64,000 nt of DNA from Sphingomonas sp. BAUL-RG-20F-R05-02 (GTDB lineage Bacteria; Pseudomonadota; Alphaproteobacteria; Sphingomonadales; Sphingomonadaceae), in assembly GCF_022662305.1 (NCBI RefSeq), contig NZ_JAKNQH010000005.1:327650-391649 (forward strand). Reading direction: 5' to 3'. Both the position numbers and the translations under genes were made by a program. This document shows positions 19,347-28,355 of the stretch, piece by piece (the first letter of the stretch is position 1; each line of letters opens with the position of its first letter). The notes under the pieces were generated by a model. It worked only from the letters and a program-made list of their open reading frames with translations, did no database searches and was not told the DNA's origin.

Positions 19347-19371
19347 GGGCGGGCCGGTAGTCGGCTCGCCC
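19347..19371 (+). terminator. GC-rich hairpin after ppdK
   Basis: GGGCGGGCCG (19347-19356) pairs over ten positions (one G-U) with CGGCTCGCCC (19362-19371) around a five-base loop, five bases after the ppdK stop. No T-run follows, so it may protect the 3' end rather than terminate on its own. Confidence 0.45.
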
Positions 19372-19455
19372 GCGTCATTCGTGAACGAGACCGGCTGCCT
19401 GTCTCGGAGATTTGATGACCGCACGGTGCGGCCGCTGTGATCGCCTTGGCGGTGT

Positions 19456-20172
19456 TCAGCGGGGTGTGCGGGGGCGGTCTGCCCCGTCGCCTAGATCATC
19501 CACGCGCAACGCCGCGGCTTGCTGCCGCCATTGCCGGCCCGTGATATATCCAGCCGGTAACGCGAGCCTGAGTTCGAGTGCCATTTCGTCCTGATCGGAC
19601 AAGTGCTCGATATCCGCGAAACGCGCGATGCCGAGTTCGGAAAGGCGCATCGCGAGCGCGGCATCAATGCCGTCGATCCGTGTCAGCGCGTCCTGCTCCG
19701 TCACGAAAGGCGTTTCGATCGTACCGACGCCGCTTGCAAGCTCCGGGAAGGCTTCGGCGATCGGCGGCGGTGCAGCCGTTTCGCCGGGCGTGAGCGGCGG
19801 GATGATGGGATCGCTCGGATCGCCATCCAGCGCAGACGCAGCGCTGTCGCCGTCGCGCATCGCCGGCTCCGCGGTTGCGACCGAAGGGGCAGCAGGTGCA
19901 GGCGTGGCAGCCCTGAACGTCGCGATGCGAGTCTCTGCTTCAGCGAGGCGGTCCACCATCGCCTGATGCGTTGCCTCCAGCGTCGCAGCGTGTCGTGCGA
20001 GCGTGTTCAGCCGGCTTTGCGATTGTGCGCGGAACGTCGCGAAGTCGCGCATCAGCTTGCGCATACCTTCGCCGTCATTGACCGTGTTGGGATTGGTCGC
20101 GAACCCGAGCAACCAGGCCACCACCGCCACCGCGCAAAGAACGAGCAATTGCAACGGCGAAGTGAACAACAT
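19456..20172 (-). CDS. Membrane-anchored coiled-coil protein with C-terminal helix-hairpin-helix-like domain
   Basis: 238 residues. A single N-terminal transmembrane helix (about 8-26) is followed by a helical, coiled-coil-prone segment (about 35-90), an Ala/Pro/Asp linker (about 90-155) and a C-terminal domain starting LTRIDGIDAALAMRLSELGI, which has the shape of the helix-hairpin-helix-like repeats that alphaproteobacteria attach to membrane or ribosomal proteins. It lies 111 bases downstream of tadC on the same strand, so it may belong to the Tad operon, but no pilus role is known to me. Function unknown. Confidence 0.7.
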   Translation of the reverse strand: MLFTSPLQLLVLCAVAVVAWLLGFATNPNTVNDGEGMRKLMRDFATFRAQSQSRLNTLARHAATLEATHQAMVDRLAEAETRIATFRAATPAPAAPSVATAEPAMRDGDSAASALDGDPSDPIIPPLTPGETAAPPPIAEAFPELASGVGTIETPFVTEQDALTRIDGIDAALAMRLSELGIARFADIEHLSDQDEMALELRLALPAGYITGRQWRQQAAALRVDDLGDGADRPRTPR

Positions 20173-20189
20173 ATACGCGAACCCTTAAC

Positions 20190-20206
20190 GGAATGATTAC
20201 CATTCC
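20190..20206. repeat. Short palindrome upstream of the coiled-coil protein
   Basis: GGAATG and CATTCC flank the five bases ATTAC. It sits 18 bases ahead of the minus-strand start at 20172 and downstream of tadC, so it could be an operator or part of a promoter for that gene. No more can be said. Confidence 0.3.
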
Positions 20207-20283
20207 TGTGACGGCGGCATCCAAGGGTATCAAGCCCGCGCTGCCGTCGGCGTGCCCCGAAATCTGCGCCGCTTCGGGACTCG

Positions 20284-21282
20284 TCAGTGTCCTCCGTGGA
20301 TGAACGCGTCCGAGATCGAACACGCCGCAGGGCCCAAAATCACCACGAACAAGGTCGGCAGGATAAACAGGATCAGCGGAATGGTCATGATCGCGGGCAG
20401 TCGCGCCGCCTTTTCTTCCGCGCGCATCATGCGTTCGTTACGGAACTCGGCGGACAGCACGCGCAGCGCCGAAGCGAGCGGTGTGCCGTATTTTTCCGTC
20501 TGAATCATCGTCGTAACCACGCCCTTCACCGCATCGAGCTTCACGCGCGATGCGAGGTTTTCGAAGGCCTGGCGCCGCTCGGCCAAGAAACCGAGCTCGA
20601 TGGCGGTCAGCGTGAACTCGTCACCCAATTCGGGGTAGGCCTTGCCGAGTTCGCGCGCTACTCGCCCAAACGCGGCGTCGACGGTGAGTCCCGCCTCGGC
20701 ACAGATCACCAGCAGATCGAGCGCATCGGGCAAGCCCTTACGGATCGCGTCCGAACGCTTCTTGATTTTGTTGTTGAGGAACAGGTCGGGCGCCTTGTAC
20801 GACAGGATGAAGCTGCCCGCGACGAGACCATAAGCCTTCAACGGCGACCAGGTCTGGAACGTGTCGGTGCCGTAAACGAGGTACAGCATAGGCCCGCCGC
20901 ATATGATCGGCAGCACCAGCCGGCCGAAGATCACCGCGACGGCATATTCCTTTGACCGGATACCGGCCTGAAGAAGCTTGATCTGCGCCGCCTTGACCTG
21001 ACTGTCTTGCAACATGCTGAGCGAGGTCAGGAACGCCTTGATCCGATCGGTCGTCTCGTTTTTGGTGACGAGCTTGGCGCGGCGCTTGGTGGAGGCGGTG
21101 ATACCGGCCTTCAGCTGTTCGCGGCGATCGTTTAACGCTTTTACGCGCTTGGTCATCGGATCGTTGACGGTCGTCGCCGCATAGATGGCAAGCAGCACCG
21201 CGAGCGCCGCCACGGCCGCGAGCAACGTCGCGACGGCGAAGACATCGATCCCTAGGATCTTTGGTCCGGCTGTAGAGCCCAT
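20284..21282 (-). CDS. tadC: Tad pilus inner-membrane platform protein TadC (GspF family)
   Basis: 332 residues. Type II secretion F domain at about 180-310, with PDALDLLVICAEAGLTVDAAF and a terminal hydrophobic helix. An N-terminal helix and the pair near 120-165 complete the membrane topology. TadB and TadC together form the platform on which the ATPase extrudes Flp pilin. Its start is 21 bases after tadB on the same strand. Full length with no lesion seen. Confidence 0.93.
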   Translation of the reverse strand: MGSTAGPKILGIDVFAVATLLAAVAALAVLLAIYAATTVNDPMTKRVKALNDRREQLKAGITASTKRRAKLVTKNETTDRIKAFLTSLSMLQDSQVKAAQIKLLQAGIRSKEYAVAVIFGRLVLPIICGGPMLYLVYGTDTFQTWSPLKAYGLVAGSFILSYKAPDLFLNNKIKKRSDAIRKGLPDALDLLVICAEAGLTVDAAFGRVARELGKAYPELGDEFTLTAIELGFLAERRQAFENLASRVKLDAVKGVVTTMIQTEKYGTPLASALRVLSAEFRNERMMRAEEKAARLPAIMTIPLILFILPTLFVVILGPAACSISDAFIHGGH

Positions 21283-21303
21283 GATCGTCCCGCTCGCCTC
21301 TGG

Positions 21304-22278
21304 TTAGATTTCGAAATTGACCATCTTGGCCATGATGAACGCGCCGATACCCATCCACAGCAAGCCGCCGAGGCCAGCCACCATCAGCCGCTGATCGACG
21401 AAGAAGTTCTGCATGTATGTCGCGTTGATCATCCAGATCATCGAGAACACGATGAACGGCAGTGAACCGACGATATAGGCCGACGCCTTGGATTCGGACG
21501 ACATCGCCTTGATCTTGAGCTTCATCTGGCCGCGCATGCGCAGCACCGTAGCGAGGTTGGAGAGCGTCTCGGCAAGGTTGCCGCCGGTCTCGCGCTGGAT
21601 CGCGATTGTGATGCAGAAGAACTGGAATTCAGGCGTGCCGAGACGGTCTGCGGTGTCTTGCAGCGCCGCATCCAGCGTGCGCCCGATGCGCATCTTGTCG
21701 GTGATCGAGCGAAACTCCACGCCGATCGGCCCGTCGACTTCTTGTCCCACCACGCCGATCGTCTCGGTGATCGGCAGCCCGGAGCGCAGGCCGCGCACCA
21801 GCAGCTCGATCGCGTCCGGGAACTTGGCGGTGAACTTGCCGATCCGCCGTTTGATGAAGAACCCCACCGCCATATGCGGAATGCCGGCACCCATCGCCAC
21901 GCCGAGCAGGATCGACAGCGCCAGCGGCATGTGCAGGATCATCAGCACCAGCGCCACCACCACCGCGCAGCCGAGCGTGGCCATGCCGTACTTGCCGACC
22001 GTCCACGGCTTACCGGTCATCGCCAACCGCTTCTTGAGCAGCGCGGGGCGCGGCAGGAAGCGCATTGCCGCCGCGTCCATCTTGTTGCCGCGCGATGCGG
22101 CAACACGGCGAGCCTGTACGGCCGCGAGTGCGGAGGCGGATTCGCTATGCCGCTCACGCACGGACGACAGTCGCCGCGCGCGCGCGCGGTCAGGCGAGGG
22201 GCCGGCGAACGCGAACACCACCAGCGCCAGCGTGCCGAGCGCACCAATGCTGATAAAAATGAGCGACATCATATCCAT
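21304..22278 (-). CDS. tadB: Tad pilus inner-membrane platform protein TadB (GspF family)
   Basis: 324 residues. N-terminal helix (about 4-25), a basic cytoplasmic segment, paired helices around 95-140, the T2SF domain (about 155-285) with FPDAIELLVRGLRSGLPI and RETGGNLAETLSNLA, and C-terminal helices. It partners TadC. In most Tad clusters the ATPase gene cpaF/tadA lies directly upstream of tadB; here cpaE does, with only 36 bases between. Confidence 0.93.
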   Translation of the reverse strand: MDMMSLIFISIGALGTLALVVFAFAGPSPDRARARRLSSVRERHSESASALAAVQARRVAASRGNKMDAAAMRFLPRPALLKKRLAMTGKPWTVGKYGMATLGCAVVVALVLMILHMPLALSILLGVAMGAGIPHMAVGFFIKRRIGKFTAKFPDAIELLVRGLRSGLPITETIGVVGQEVDGPIGVEFRSITDKMRIGRTLDAALQDTADRLGTPEFQFFCITIAIQRETGGNLAETLSNLATVLRMRGQMKLKIKAMSSESKASAYIVGSLPFIVFSMIWMINATYMQNFFVDQRLMVAGLGGLLWMGIGAFIMAKMVNFEI

Positions 22279-22314
22279 CGCGGTTTCAATCGTTCCGTAG
22301 GGTCGGGGACGAGA

Positions 22315-23604
22315 TCACTTCTTCTTGAGCGCGCGCTTGGGCATCATCGCCTTGAGATCACCAAACTTGCCGAGCAGCGATTGCCCCTTGAGCTTCTTCT
22401 TGCCGCCGGGCGCAACCACCCCTTCGGCATCGCCGACGGACATGATCTGCGTTGCAATCTCGGTCAGCGGGACCACCGTTTTCGAGACCTTGCCCGCTTC
22501 GGCGACGGTCTTACCCAGCTTCGCGGCCTGCGCGGCAAGCTTCTGGTCGAGCGGTACGAAATAGTCGATTTTCCGCTCGATCGACCCTTCGAAATCCTTG
22601 CGGCTGATTTCCAGCATGGCGGCAGGCAGAACCTTGTTGGCGACGACGACGATTTGCGTCATCGGCGCGTTCGATTTAAGCCACGACAGCAGCCGGATCG
22701 TGTCACGCGCCGCTGCCAGCGTCATTTCGGTGACGATCACCGCGACCTGAAGCTCGGAGACAAGGTGCGGATGCTGTACCAGCATCCCACGCGGCAGATC
22801 GACGATCGTGCATTCGAAGGCGACGCGCATTTCCTCCTGCAACTGGTAGAAGGCGGCGCCGTCCGTCATGATCGGTGCGTTGATCGGCGCTTCGGCCGAT
22901 AGCACCGACAGGTTCTCGCCCGCCTTCACCATCGCACGTTCGATGAACAGGCCGTCGATGCGGCTGGGGTTCTCTATTGCGTCGGTCAAGCCGCGGCCGG
23001 GCTCGAGATCAAGCGCGAGCGCGCCCGTCCCGAAGTGCACGTCGAGATCAAGGATTGCGGTGTTGCGGGGGCCACGCTGGCTGATCAGCCACGCAACCGA
23101 CGTGGCGATCGTCGATGCCCCGACACCACCGCGTGCGCCGATGAACGCGGTCGCGCAATGCGGGCGCTCGCCGGTGTCCTCGGTCACTTTGGGTGCGTTG
23201 AACACCGCCTGCGCGTGCGTTAGCGCCTCGCGCAGCACCGCTGGATTGAGCGGCTTCAACAGATAATCCTGAATCCCGCTGACGATGAGATCGCGGTATA
23301 GCCGCACATCGTTGACCTGACCGGCGGCGATGACGACGGTTCCGGGTTCGCACACCTCGGCAAGCGCGTTGATGTCGTTCAGCGGATCACCGCTCTCTGA
23401 CAGATCGACCAGCAGGATCTGCGGGCTGGCGGACACCGACAACGACTGAACCGCGTTGCGTAGTCCGCCCTTGTTCACCTTCTCGGGCGGCCATCCCATC
23501 TCTGCGGCAACACCGCGGATCGCATCGGCGGTGGTTTCGTCGCACACATAGGCGACGAAGGGATCACGCAGCCCGATCTTGCTCATGTTGAAGGGGGCGT
23601 TCAT
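22315..23604 (-). CDS. cpaE: Pilus assembly ATPase-like localisation protein CpaE/TadZ
   Basis: 429 residues. The first 135 are an atypical receiver-like domain (ILLVDLSESGDPLND, then SGIQDYLLKPLNP), followed by a ParA/MinD-superfamily domain with the altered Walker A GARGGVGASTIATS that replaces the usual GKT lysine pattern, as CpaE proteins do. TadZ/CpaE recruits the Tad machinery to the cell pole. The start overlaps the cpaD stop (ATGA). The C-terminal tail is lysine-rich. Confidence 0.92.
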   Translation of the reverse strand: MNAPFNMSKIGLRDPFVAYVCDETTADAIRGVAAEMGWPPEKVNKGGLRNAVQSLSVSASPQILLVDLSESGDPLNDINALAEVCEPGTVVIAAGQVNDVRLYRDLIVSGIQDYLLKPLNPAVLREALTHAQAVFNAPKVTEDTGERPHCATAFIGARGGVGASTIATSVAWLISQRGPRNTAILDLDVHFGTGALALDLEPGRGLTDAIENPSRIDGLFIERAMVKAGENLSVLSAEAPINAPIMTDGAAFYQLQEEMRVAFECTIVDLPRGMLVQHPHLVSELQVAVIVTEMTLAAARDTIRLLSWLKSNAPMTQIVVVANKVLPAAMLEISRKDFEGSIERKIDYFVPLDQKLAAQAAKLGKTVAEAGKVSKTVVPLTEIATQIMSVGDAEGVVAPGGKKKLKGQSLLGKFGDLKAMMPKRALKKK

Positions 23605-24215
23605 TTCGAGCTGGCTCCCTTGAGGCCGCCGGCACCAGTCGGCGCGGCTTTGCGGAACGTGTCGATCGCCTTGCTCGCGGCGAACGTATCGGTCATGCCG
23701 CTACCCGACTGACCACGCACCAGATCCATCGGATTGGCGACCATTGCGGCGAGGTTGGAGTTGATTGCACAACCCTGATTCGATCCGGTCTGATTTTCGT
23801 AGTTGGGTTGGCTGACGCGGCTGAAATCGGGGCAGCCCGGGACGGTCGCCTTCATCCGGCTTACCACGACGCGAAGCATGCCGGGTGCCGGAGGAGCATC
23901 CGTCATCGGCGCATCGTCCGAGAGCAATAGGCCATAGCGAGCAACCTGTGTCGCGACCTGGTCGTGCGCTGCTGGCGCGTAGCCGTTGGGATCGTCGATC
24001 GCGACATGATCGCCGTAGCCGAGCCGCAGCGCCGCCATCCACCCGGCCAGCCGCTGCGCCTCACCGGGTGCGAGGCCGCTGCGAGTCGTCGCCACGTCGA
24101 ACACGTAGTCGTTGCGCGATACCACGGGCTGGTGAACCGACTCTAGGCCGCGGTTCTGGGTGCCCGTGCATGCTGCGGCGGTGAGCGCCGCAATCAGGAT
24201 CCATTGTTTGCGCAT
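23601..24215 (-). CDS. cpaD: Pilus assembly lipoprotein CpaD
   Basis: 204 residues from the ATG at 24215, preceded by AAGGA at a good distance. An upstream ATG at 24239 overlaps the cpaC stop but has no signal sequence at its start. The signal peptide ends in AAAC (lipobox) and the body has the CpaD pattern of conserved GCPDFSR and NYEN..GSNQGCA, ending in NPMDLVRGQ. It is an outer-membrane lipoprotein that supports the CpaC secretin. Confidence 0.9.
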   Translation of the reverse strand: MRKQWILIAALTAAACTGTQNRGLESVHQPVVSRNDYVFDVATTRSGLAPGEAQRLAGWMAALRLGYGDHVAIDDPNGYAPAAHDQVATQVARYGLLLSDDAPMTDAPPAPGMLRVVVSRMKATVPGCPDFSRVSQPNYENQTGSNQGCAINSNLAAMVANPMDLVRGQSGSGMTDTFAASKAIDTFRKAAPTGAGGLKGASSK

Positions 24216-24238
24216 GGCGAAATCCTTGCGAATAAACA

Positions 24239-25840
24239 TCAGTTGGAGTCGAAGCCGGGCGTGGCGACCGCGGCGGATTTCTTGCGAGGCGGTGCGGTCA
24301 CGGCCTGTGCCTTGTCGAGCGGGGCGGGGACGCCGGGCTGCGACGGCGCGAACGGCAGCGGTGCGACCGCGCCCAGCCCCGGCTGCGCGGTCACCGGCGC
24401 GGCGAGCGTCGGTTTGGGCCGCTGGCCTCCAGTGGTGCCGCCGCCCAACTGCCCGGTCAGGATCTGGCTGAGGTCGGTCGGCACCTTGTAGCCATCGGTC
24501 GGCAGCGCGATCTGGTTCGCGTCGACCGGCTTGACGAGATACGGGGTGATGACGATCACCAGCTCGGTTTCGTTGCGGTTGAACGCATTGGAGCGGAACA
24601 GCGCACCGAGGACCGGCAAGTCGCCGACGCCCGGCGCCTTGGTAATCGAGTTGTTGTGGTCGTTCTGGAGCAGACCGGCGATCATGAAGCTTTGGCCGGA
24701 GCCGAGTTCCACCGTCGTTTCCGCCCGCCGCGTGGTCAGTGCCGGTATCGTCGTGCCGGAAATCGTGACCGCGCCCTGCGACGAAAGCTGGGACACTTCG
24801 GGGCGGACCCGCAGCGATATGCGACCGTCCGCCAGCACGGTCGGCGTATAGGCGAGGCTGACGCCGTACTGCTTGTACTCCACAGACACCGCGCCCAGGC
24901 CTTGGCTGATCGGGATCGGGATTTCGCCGCCAGCGAGGAACGTGCCGGTTTCGCCCGAGAGCGCAGTGAGGTTCGGATTTGCGAGCGTCGTCACCTGACC
25001 GTCCGTCTCGCCGAGATCGAGCGTGGAGAGCAGGTTGAACCCAAGCAGTTTGCCCGCGGCGGCAATCGTCGTGCCGGTAACGGCTGCGCTGACGGCGCTG
25101 TTGTTGCCGGTCGCGGTAGAGGTGCCGGCACCGGTGAACGTGCCGCCGTATGGGTAATATTGCGTTGCGGCTGCGCGACCCTGGCCCAACCCGAACTGGA
25201 ACCCACCGGGCTTGTCATAACTCGTCAGGTTTACGCCCAGGTTCTTGACGAAGCTGCGGCTCACCTCGGCGAAACGAACTTGCAGGTTGACCTGAAGCGG
25301 CGTCGCGGTCTTCAGCCGCGACAGCACCTTTATGCTGTCGCCGACGAAGGACTGAACCAGCCGCTCGGCCTCGGCACCATCGCCCGGACTGTTGATCGTG
25401 CCGGTAAGCAGCACCAGCCCGTTCATCGTCGTCGCGGTGATATGCGCGTCCGGCATCGCCAGGTTGAGCATCTGCTGGATCGTGTCGAAATTGTTGCCGA
25501 CGCGAACGGTGGCCGCATAGACGACCGCGCCGCCCGCCGCCGTGGCGGACACCGTCGTCTCGCCGGTGCCCTTGCCGAAGATGTAGAGCTGCGTCGGCGA
25601 GCGGACCTGTACGTCTGCGATCGCGTCGCTTGCCACGAACACGTCGGTGATCGGGCGGGAAAGGTTGATAAGGCGACCACGACCGGTGCTGACCTGCAAC
25701 ACCGTGCTGGGCGAAGCGGCGGCCACCATTGGGCGCCGGGCATTGGGAGCGGCAGGGCGATTGCGCGGCGCGGCGGTGGCGGCCCCCGCGGCCAGCGCTA
25801 CGGCCAGCGGCCAGCCGATGGTTCTCGATACAGTGCGCAT
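24239..25840 (-). CDS. cpaC: Tad pilus secretin CpaC (RcpA)
   Basis: 533 residues from the ATG at 25840. A signal peptide (about 1-24) is followed by the pilus/secretin N domain (RLINLSRPITDVFVAS), a BON-like segment, and the secretin domain (about 255-430) with VEYKQYGVSLAYTPTV and QSFMIAGLLQND. The Pro/Gly/Ala tail after 450 is low-complexity. It forms the outer-membrane channel for the pilus. Only one base separates it from the end of cpaB. Confidence 0.94.
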   Translation of the reverse strand: MRTVSRTIGWPLAVALAAGAATAAPRNRPAAPNARRPMVAAASPSTVLQVSTGRGRLINLSRPITDVFVASDAIADVQVRSPTQLYIFGKGTGETTVSATAAGGAVVYAATVRVGNNFDTIQQMLNLAMPDAHITATTMNGLVLLTGTINSPGDGAEAERLVQSFVGDSIKVLSRLKTATPLQVNLQVRFAEVSRSFVKNLGVNLTSYDKPGGFQFGLGQGRAAATQYYPYGGTFTGAGTSTATGNNSAVSAAVTGTTIAAAGKLLGFNLLSTLDLGETDGQVTTLANPNLTALSGETGTFLAGGEIPIPISQGLGAVSVEYKQYGVSLAYTPTVLADGRISLRVRPEVSQLSSQGAVTISGTTIPALTTRRAETTVELGSGQSFMIAGLLQNDHNNSITKAPGVGDLPVLGALFRSNAFNRNETELVIVITPYLVKPVDANQIALPTDGYKVPTDLSQILTGQLGGGTTGGQRPKPTLAAPVTAQPGLGAVAPLPFAPSQPGVPAPLDKAQAVTAPPRKKSAAVATPGFDSN

Positions 25841-25841
25841 C

Positions 25842-26849
25842 TTACTTCTTCCCCCCAACCGCGACATCGGTCACGGCATTGCCCCGGGCGACCCGCACGA
25901 CCGGCCCCTTCGTTGCCGCTGCCGCTGCGGCTCCTGCCGGCGTCGACGTGTCGATCGGCTTGCCCGGTACGGTGCTGCGCTGGAAACGCGACACGTCGGC
26001 GCCCGTCTCGAACGACGTACTGCCCGCGCTGGGCTGTGCGGCGACCCTGGCGATCATCGCTCTTTCCGCCTTGGGATCGCTGCCGTTCGGCACGTCGACC
26101 GCGCCGCTGGCGATCGCCTGATCGAGTTCGGACTGGTTGTCGGCGAGGCTGCGCAGCGACAGCGACAGCGAACCGAGCGTTTGCGAGACGGCGATCTGCT
26201 CCGCCATCTTCGGCGTCGCCTCGAGCGTTACCATCGAGAAGGTGCGGACCTGCGTCTTGCCGTTCTCGTCGACGGTATTGTCGGTGCGTTGATCGGTGGC
26301 GAGCACGCGCAGGTTTCGCATGATCGTCTCCGCCACCTTCAGCGGCGCACCATCACCGCCGCCGACGACATTCTGCGTCAGCACGAGATCGATGCGGTCG
26401 CCCGGGAACACGAAGCCGGCTACGCTGCTCTGCTGCGAGACGGGAACCGTAACCGCGCGCATCCCGGCGCCAAGCGCAGCGGCAAGGAATCCGCGGTCAC
26501 CCGGCTTGACGAGTGCGCCCTGCGTGATCGGCTGACCGGCGGTGATCGGGTTGCGCACGACCGTACCTTGCAGCGTCTTGGCATCGAAACCGCCCTGGTG
26601 GATGAAGTAGGCGTTCTCGACCAGATCCTTCGGCCATGGCTGGTACTTCACCGCCGTCGCGTCGAGGATGGTGCCGACCGGAAGCGAGCGCGTCGCCACC
26701 AGCACTTCAGGCCCATCCACGCGCGCGGCCGCCACCGCGGCAACCGCCTGAGGCGCCGGTGTCCCGACGATCAGGCTGCGCGCCATGAACGCCGTAACGG
26801 CGGCGACGACGAGCGCACCCAACAGCAAAAAGATCTTACGACTGTTCAT
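25842..26849 (-). CDS. cpaB: Pilus assembly protein CpaB (RcpC)
   Basis: 335 residues. An N-terminal transmembrane/signal segment, a SAF-like domain (about 45-120: VATRSLPVGTILD, PITAGQPITQGALVKPG) and the RcpC domain with MRAVTVPV and VFPGDRIDLVLTQ. It is periplasmic and needed for Tad pilus biogenesis. The C-terminal 60 residues are Ala/Thr-rich. Second gene in the operon, 33 bases after cpaA. Confidence 0.92.
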   Translation of the reverse strand: MNSRKIFLLLGALVVAAVTAFMARSLIVGTPAPQAVAAVAAARVDGPEVLVATRSLPVGTILDATAVKYQPWPKDLVENAYFIHQGGFDAKTLQGTVVRNPITAGQPITQGALVKPGDRGFLAAALGAGMRAVTVPVSQQSSVAGFVFPGDRIDLVLTQNVVGGGDGAPLKVAETIMRNLRVLATDQRTDNTVDENGKTQVRTFSMVTLEATPKMAEQIAVSQTLGSLSLSLRSLADNQSELDQAIASGAVDVPNGSDPKAERAMIARVAAQPSAGSTSFETGADVSRFQRSTVPGKPIDTSTPAGAAAAAATKGPVVRVARGNAVTDVAVGGKK

Positions 26850-26882
26850 CTCAGGCCTTTCGACGCCCGGTAAAAATCCGGC

Positions 26883-27359
26883 TCAAACCATTATAGGAGA
26901 GTGGTTAAGATGCAGTTCACGCAGCGCGAGCAAAGCGGCGAAGGCGATTGCGACACCGTACGGGATCTCGATGTCGCCGCCTTTTCGCGCGCCGCGATCG
27001 AGCACCATCAAAACCGTCAGCACGCCGCCAGCGATGGACATCACCACCAGCATCCACACCAGCAGTTGCAGCGGGAACCATAACGCAAGCGCGCCGATCA
27101 TCTTGACGTCGCCGCCGCCCATCCAGCCGAGCGCGAACGCGCCACAGAACAGCGCGAACACGATGGCCGCGATACCTAGCTGCAACGCCATATCCGGCCA
27201 TGGCGTCATCCCGCTCGCCCACCACGATAGCGGCGCAAGCAGCGCGATCGTCAGGTTCTTCCAGTTGGCGATCTCGCGGGTGCGCACATCCTCGATGCCG
27301 GCCCACAGCAGCAGGAGCGCGAGGACGCCCGTCAGGAATGCAATGATTGTCCCACCCAT
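26883..27359 (-). CDS. cpaA: Prepilin peptidase CpaA (A24 family)
   Basis: 158 residues, almost all membrane helices. The two catalytic aspartates of A24 prepilin peptidases are in IEDVRTREIANW and MGGGDVKMIGA. It processes Flp prepilin and TadE/F-type pseudopilins, none of which is encoded in the window. It is the promoter-proximal gene of the minus-strand Tad cluster and is divergent from the hydrolase at 27408. Confidence 0.9.
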   Translation of the reverse strand: MGGTIIAFLTGVLALLLLWAGIEDVRTREIANWKNLTIALLAPLSWWASGMTPWPDMALQLGIAAIVFALFCGAFALGWMGGGDVKMIGALALWFPLQLLVWMLVVMSIAGGVLTVLMVLDRGARKGGDIEIPYGVAIAFAALLALRELHLNHSPIMV

Positions 27360-27407
27360 CGGAAAAGCTCCTAGACGGGATGGCTTTCAAAAAAGTAACC
27401 AAGACCG

Positions 27408-28355
27408 ATGTTGTCGCCGCAACTCTATCGCCGTGTCATCCCCGCCGGCGCGACGGTGGGCCGCTGGCGCGCGCCCGATCGGTGGGTGATGCGCCGGTTC
27501 GACTGGCCGGCAGAAGGGCGCCTACGCGGCAGCATCCTGTTTCAGGCGGGGCGCGGCGATGTGTTCGAGAAATACCTCGAGACGCTGGCTCATTGGCATG
27601 CGGAGGGCTGGTCTGTCACCGCATTCGACTGGCGAGGGCAGGGTGGTTCCGGGCGGTGTTCGCTCGATGCCCATGTTGGGCATGTCGATCGCTTTTCACT
27701 CTACATCGACGATTTCGAGCAGTTCTGGCGGGCGTGGCATGTCGGCGCGGCAGAACCGCGCGTCGCGGTAGGTCATTCTATGGGCGGACATCTGGTCCTG
27801 CGCGCGATGGCGGAGCGCGCGATTGCCCCTGATGCGGCGGTGCTGGTGGCGCCGATGCTGGGGCTCAACAGCCCGATCGGCACCGGCCTTGGCGAATGGG
27901 GTGCGCGCCTGTTCGGCCGTATCGGCGATCCGGCGCGCCGGGCTTGGCGCGGCAACGAGATTCCAGCAACTACCGAGACCCGCCAGGCTTTGCTGACCCA
28001 CGACAACGACCGGTACCAGGACGAGATCTACTGGCAGAAGTCGCAACCCGACCTCCTGCTCGGGCCACCGAGCTGGCGCTGGCTCGCCGAGGCGTTTGCC
28101 TCGACCCGGGCGATGCGCCGCGATCCACGCCTGGGCGAAATGCGGGTGCCCACGCTGATGCTGGTCGCCGATCGCGACAAGCTCGTGTCCGCCCGCGCGG
28201 CGGTTCGAGTGGCGGCGAAGCTGCCTGACGTGCGGCTGGTGCGCTTCGGAAAGGAGTGCGCGCACGAAATCCTGCGGGAGGTTGATCCGGTACGCAACCG
28301 TGCGCTGGGCGAGATCGATTCGTTTCTCGGCGCGCGGCTACGAGGTGGCGAATGA
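27408..28355 (+). CDS. Alpha/beta hydrolase, lysophospholipase type
   Basis: 315 residues. The nucleophile elbow GHSMGG follows a typical fold (FDWRGQGGSG oxyanion region); an Asp in LVADRDKLVSA and a His in CAHEIL complete the triad. It resembles the monoacylglycerol lipase/lysophospholipase (PldB) group. The next gene starts inside its stop codon (ATGA), so the pair is cotranscribed. The ribosome-binding site is weak. Substrate unknown. Confidence 0.87.
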   Translation: MLSPQLYRRVIPAGATVGRWRAPDRWVMRRFDWPAEGRLRGSILFQAGRGDVFEKYLETLAHWHAEGWSVTAFDWRGQGGSGRCSLDAHVGHVDRFSLYIDDFEQFWRAWHVGAAEPRVAVGHSMGGHLVLRAMAERAIAPDAAVLVAPMLGLNSPIGTGLGEWGARLFGRIGDPARRAWRGNEIPATTETRQALLTHDNDRYQDEIYWQKSQPDLLLGPPSWRWLAEAFASTRAMRRDPRLGEMRVPTLMLVADRDKLVSARAAVRVAAKLPDVRLVRFGKECAHEILREVDPVRNRALGEIDSFLGARLRGGE

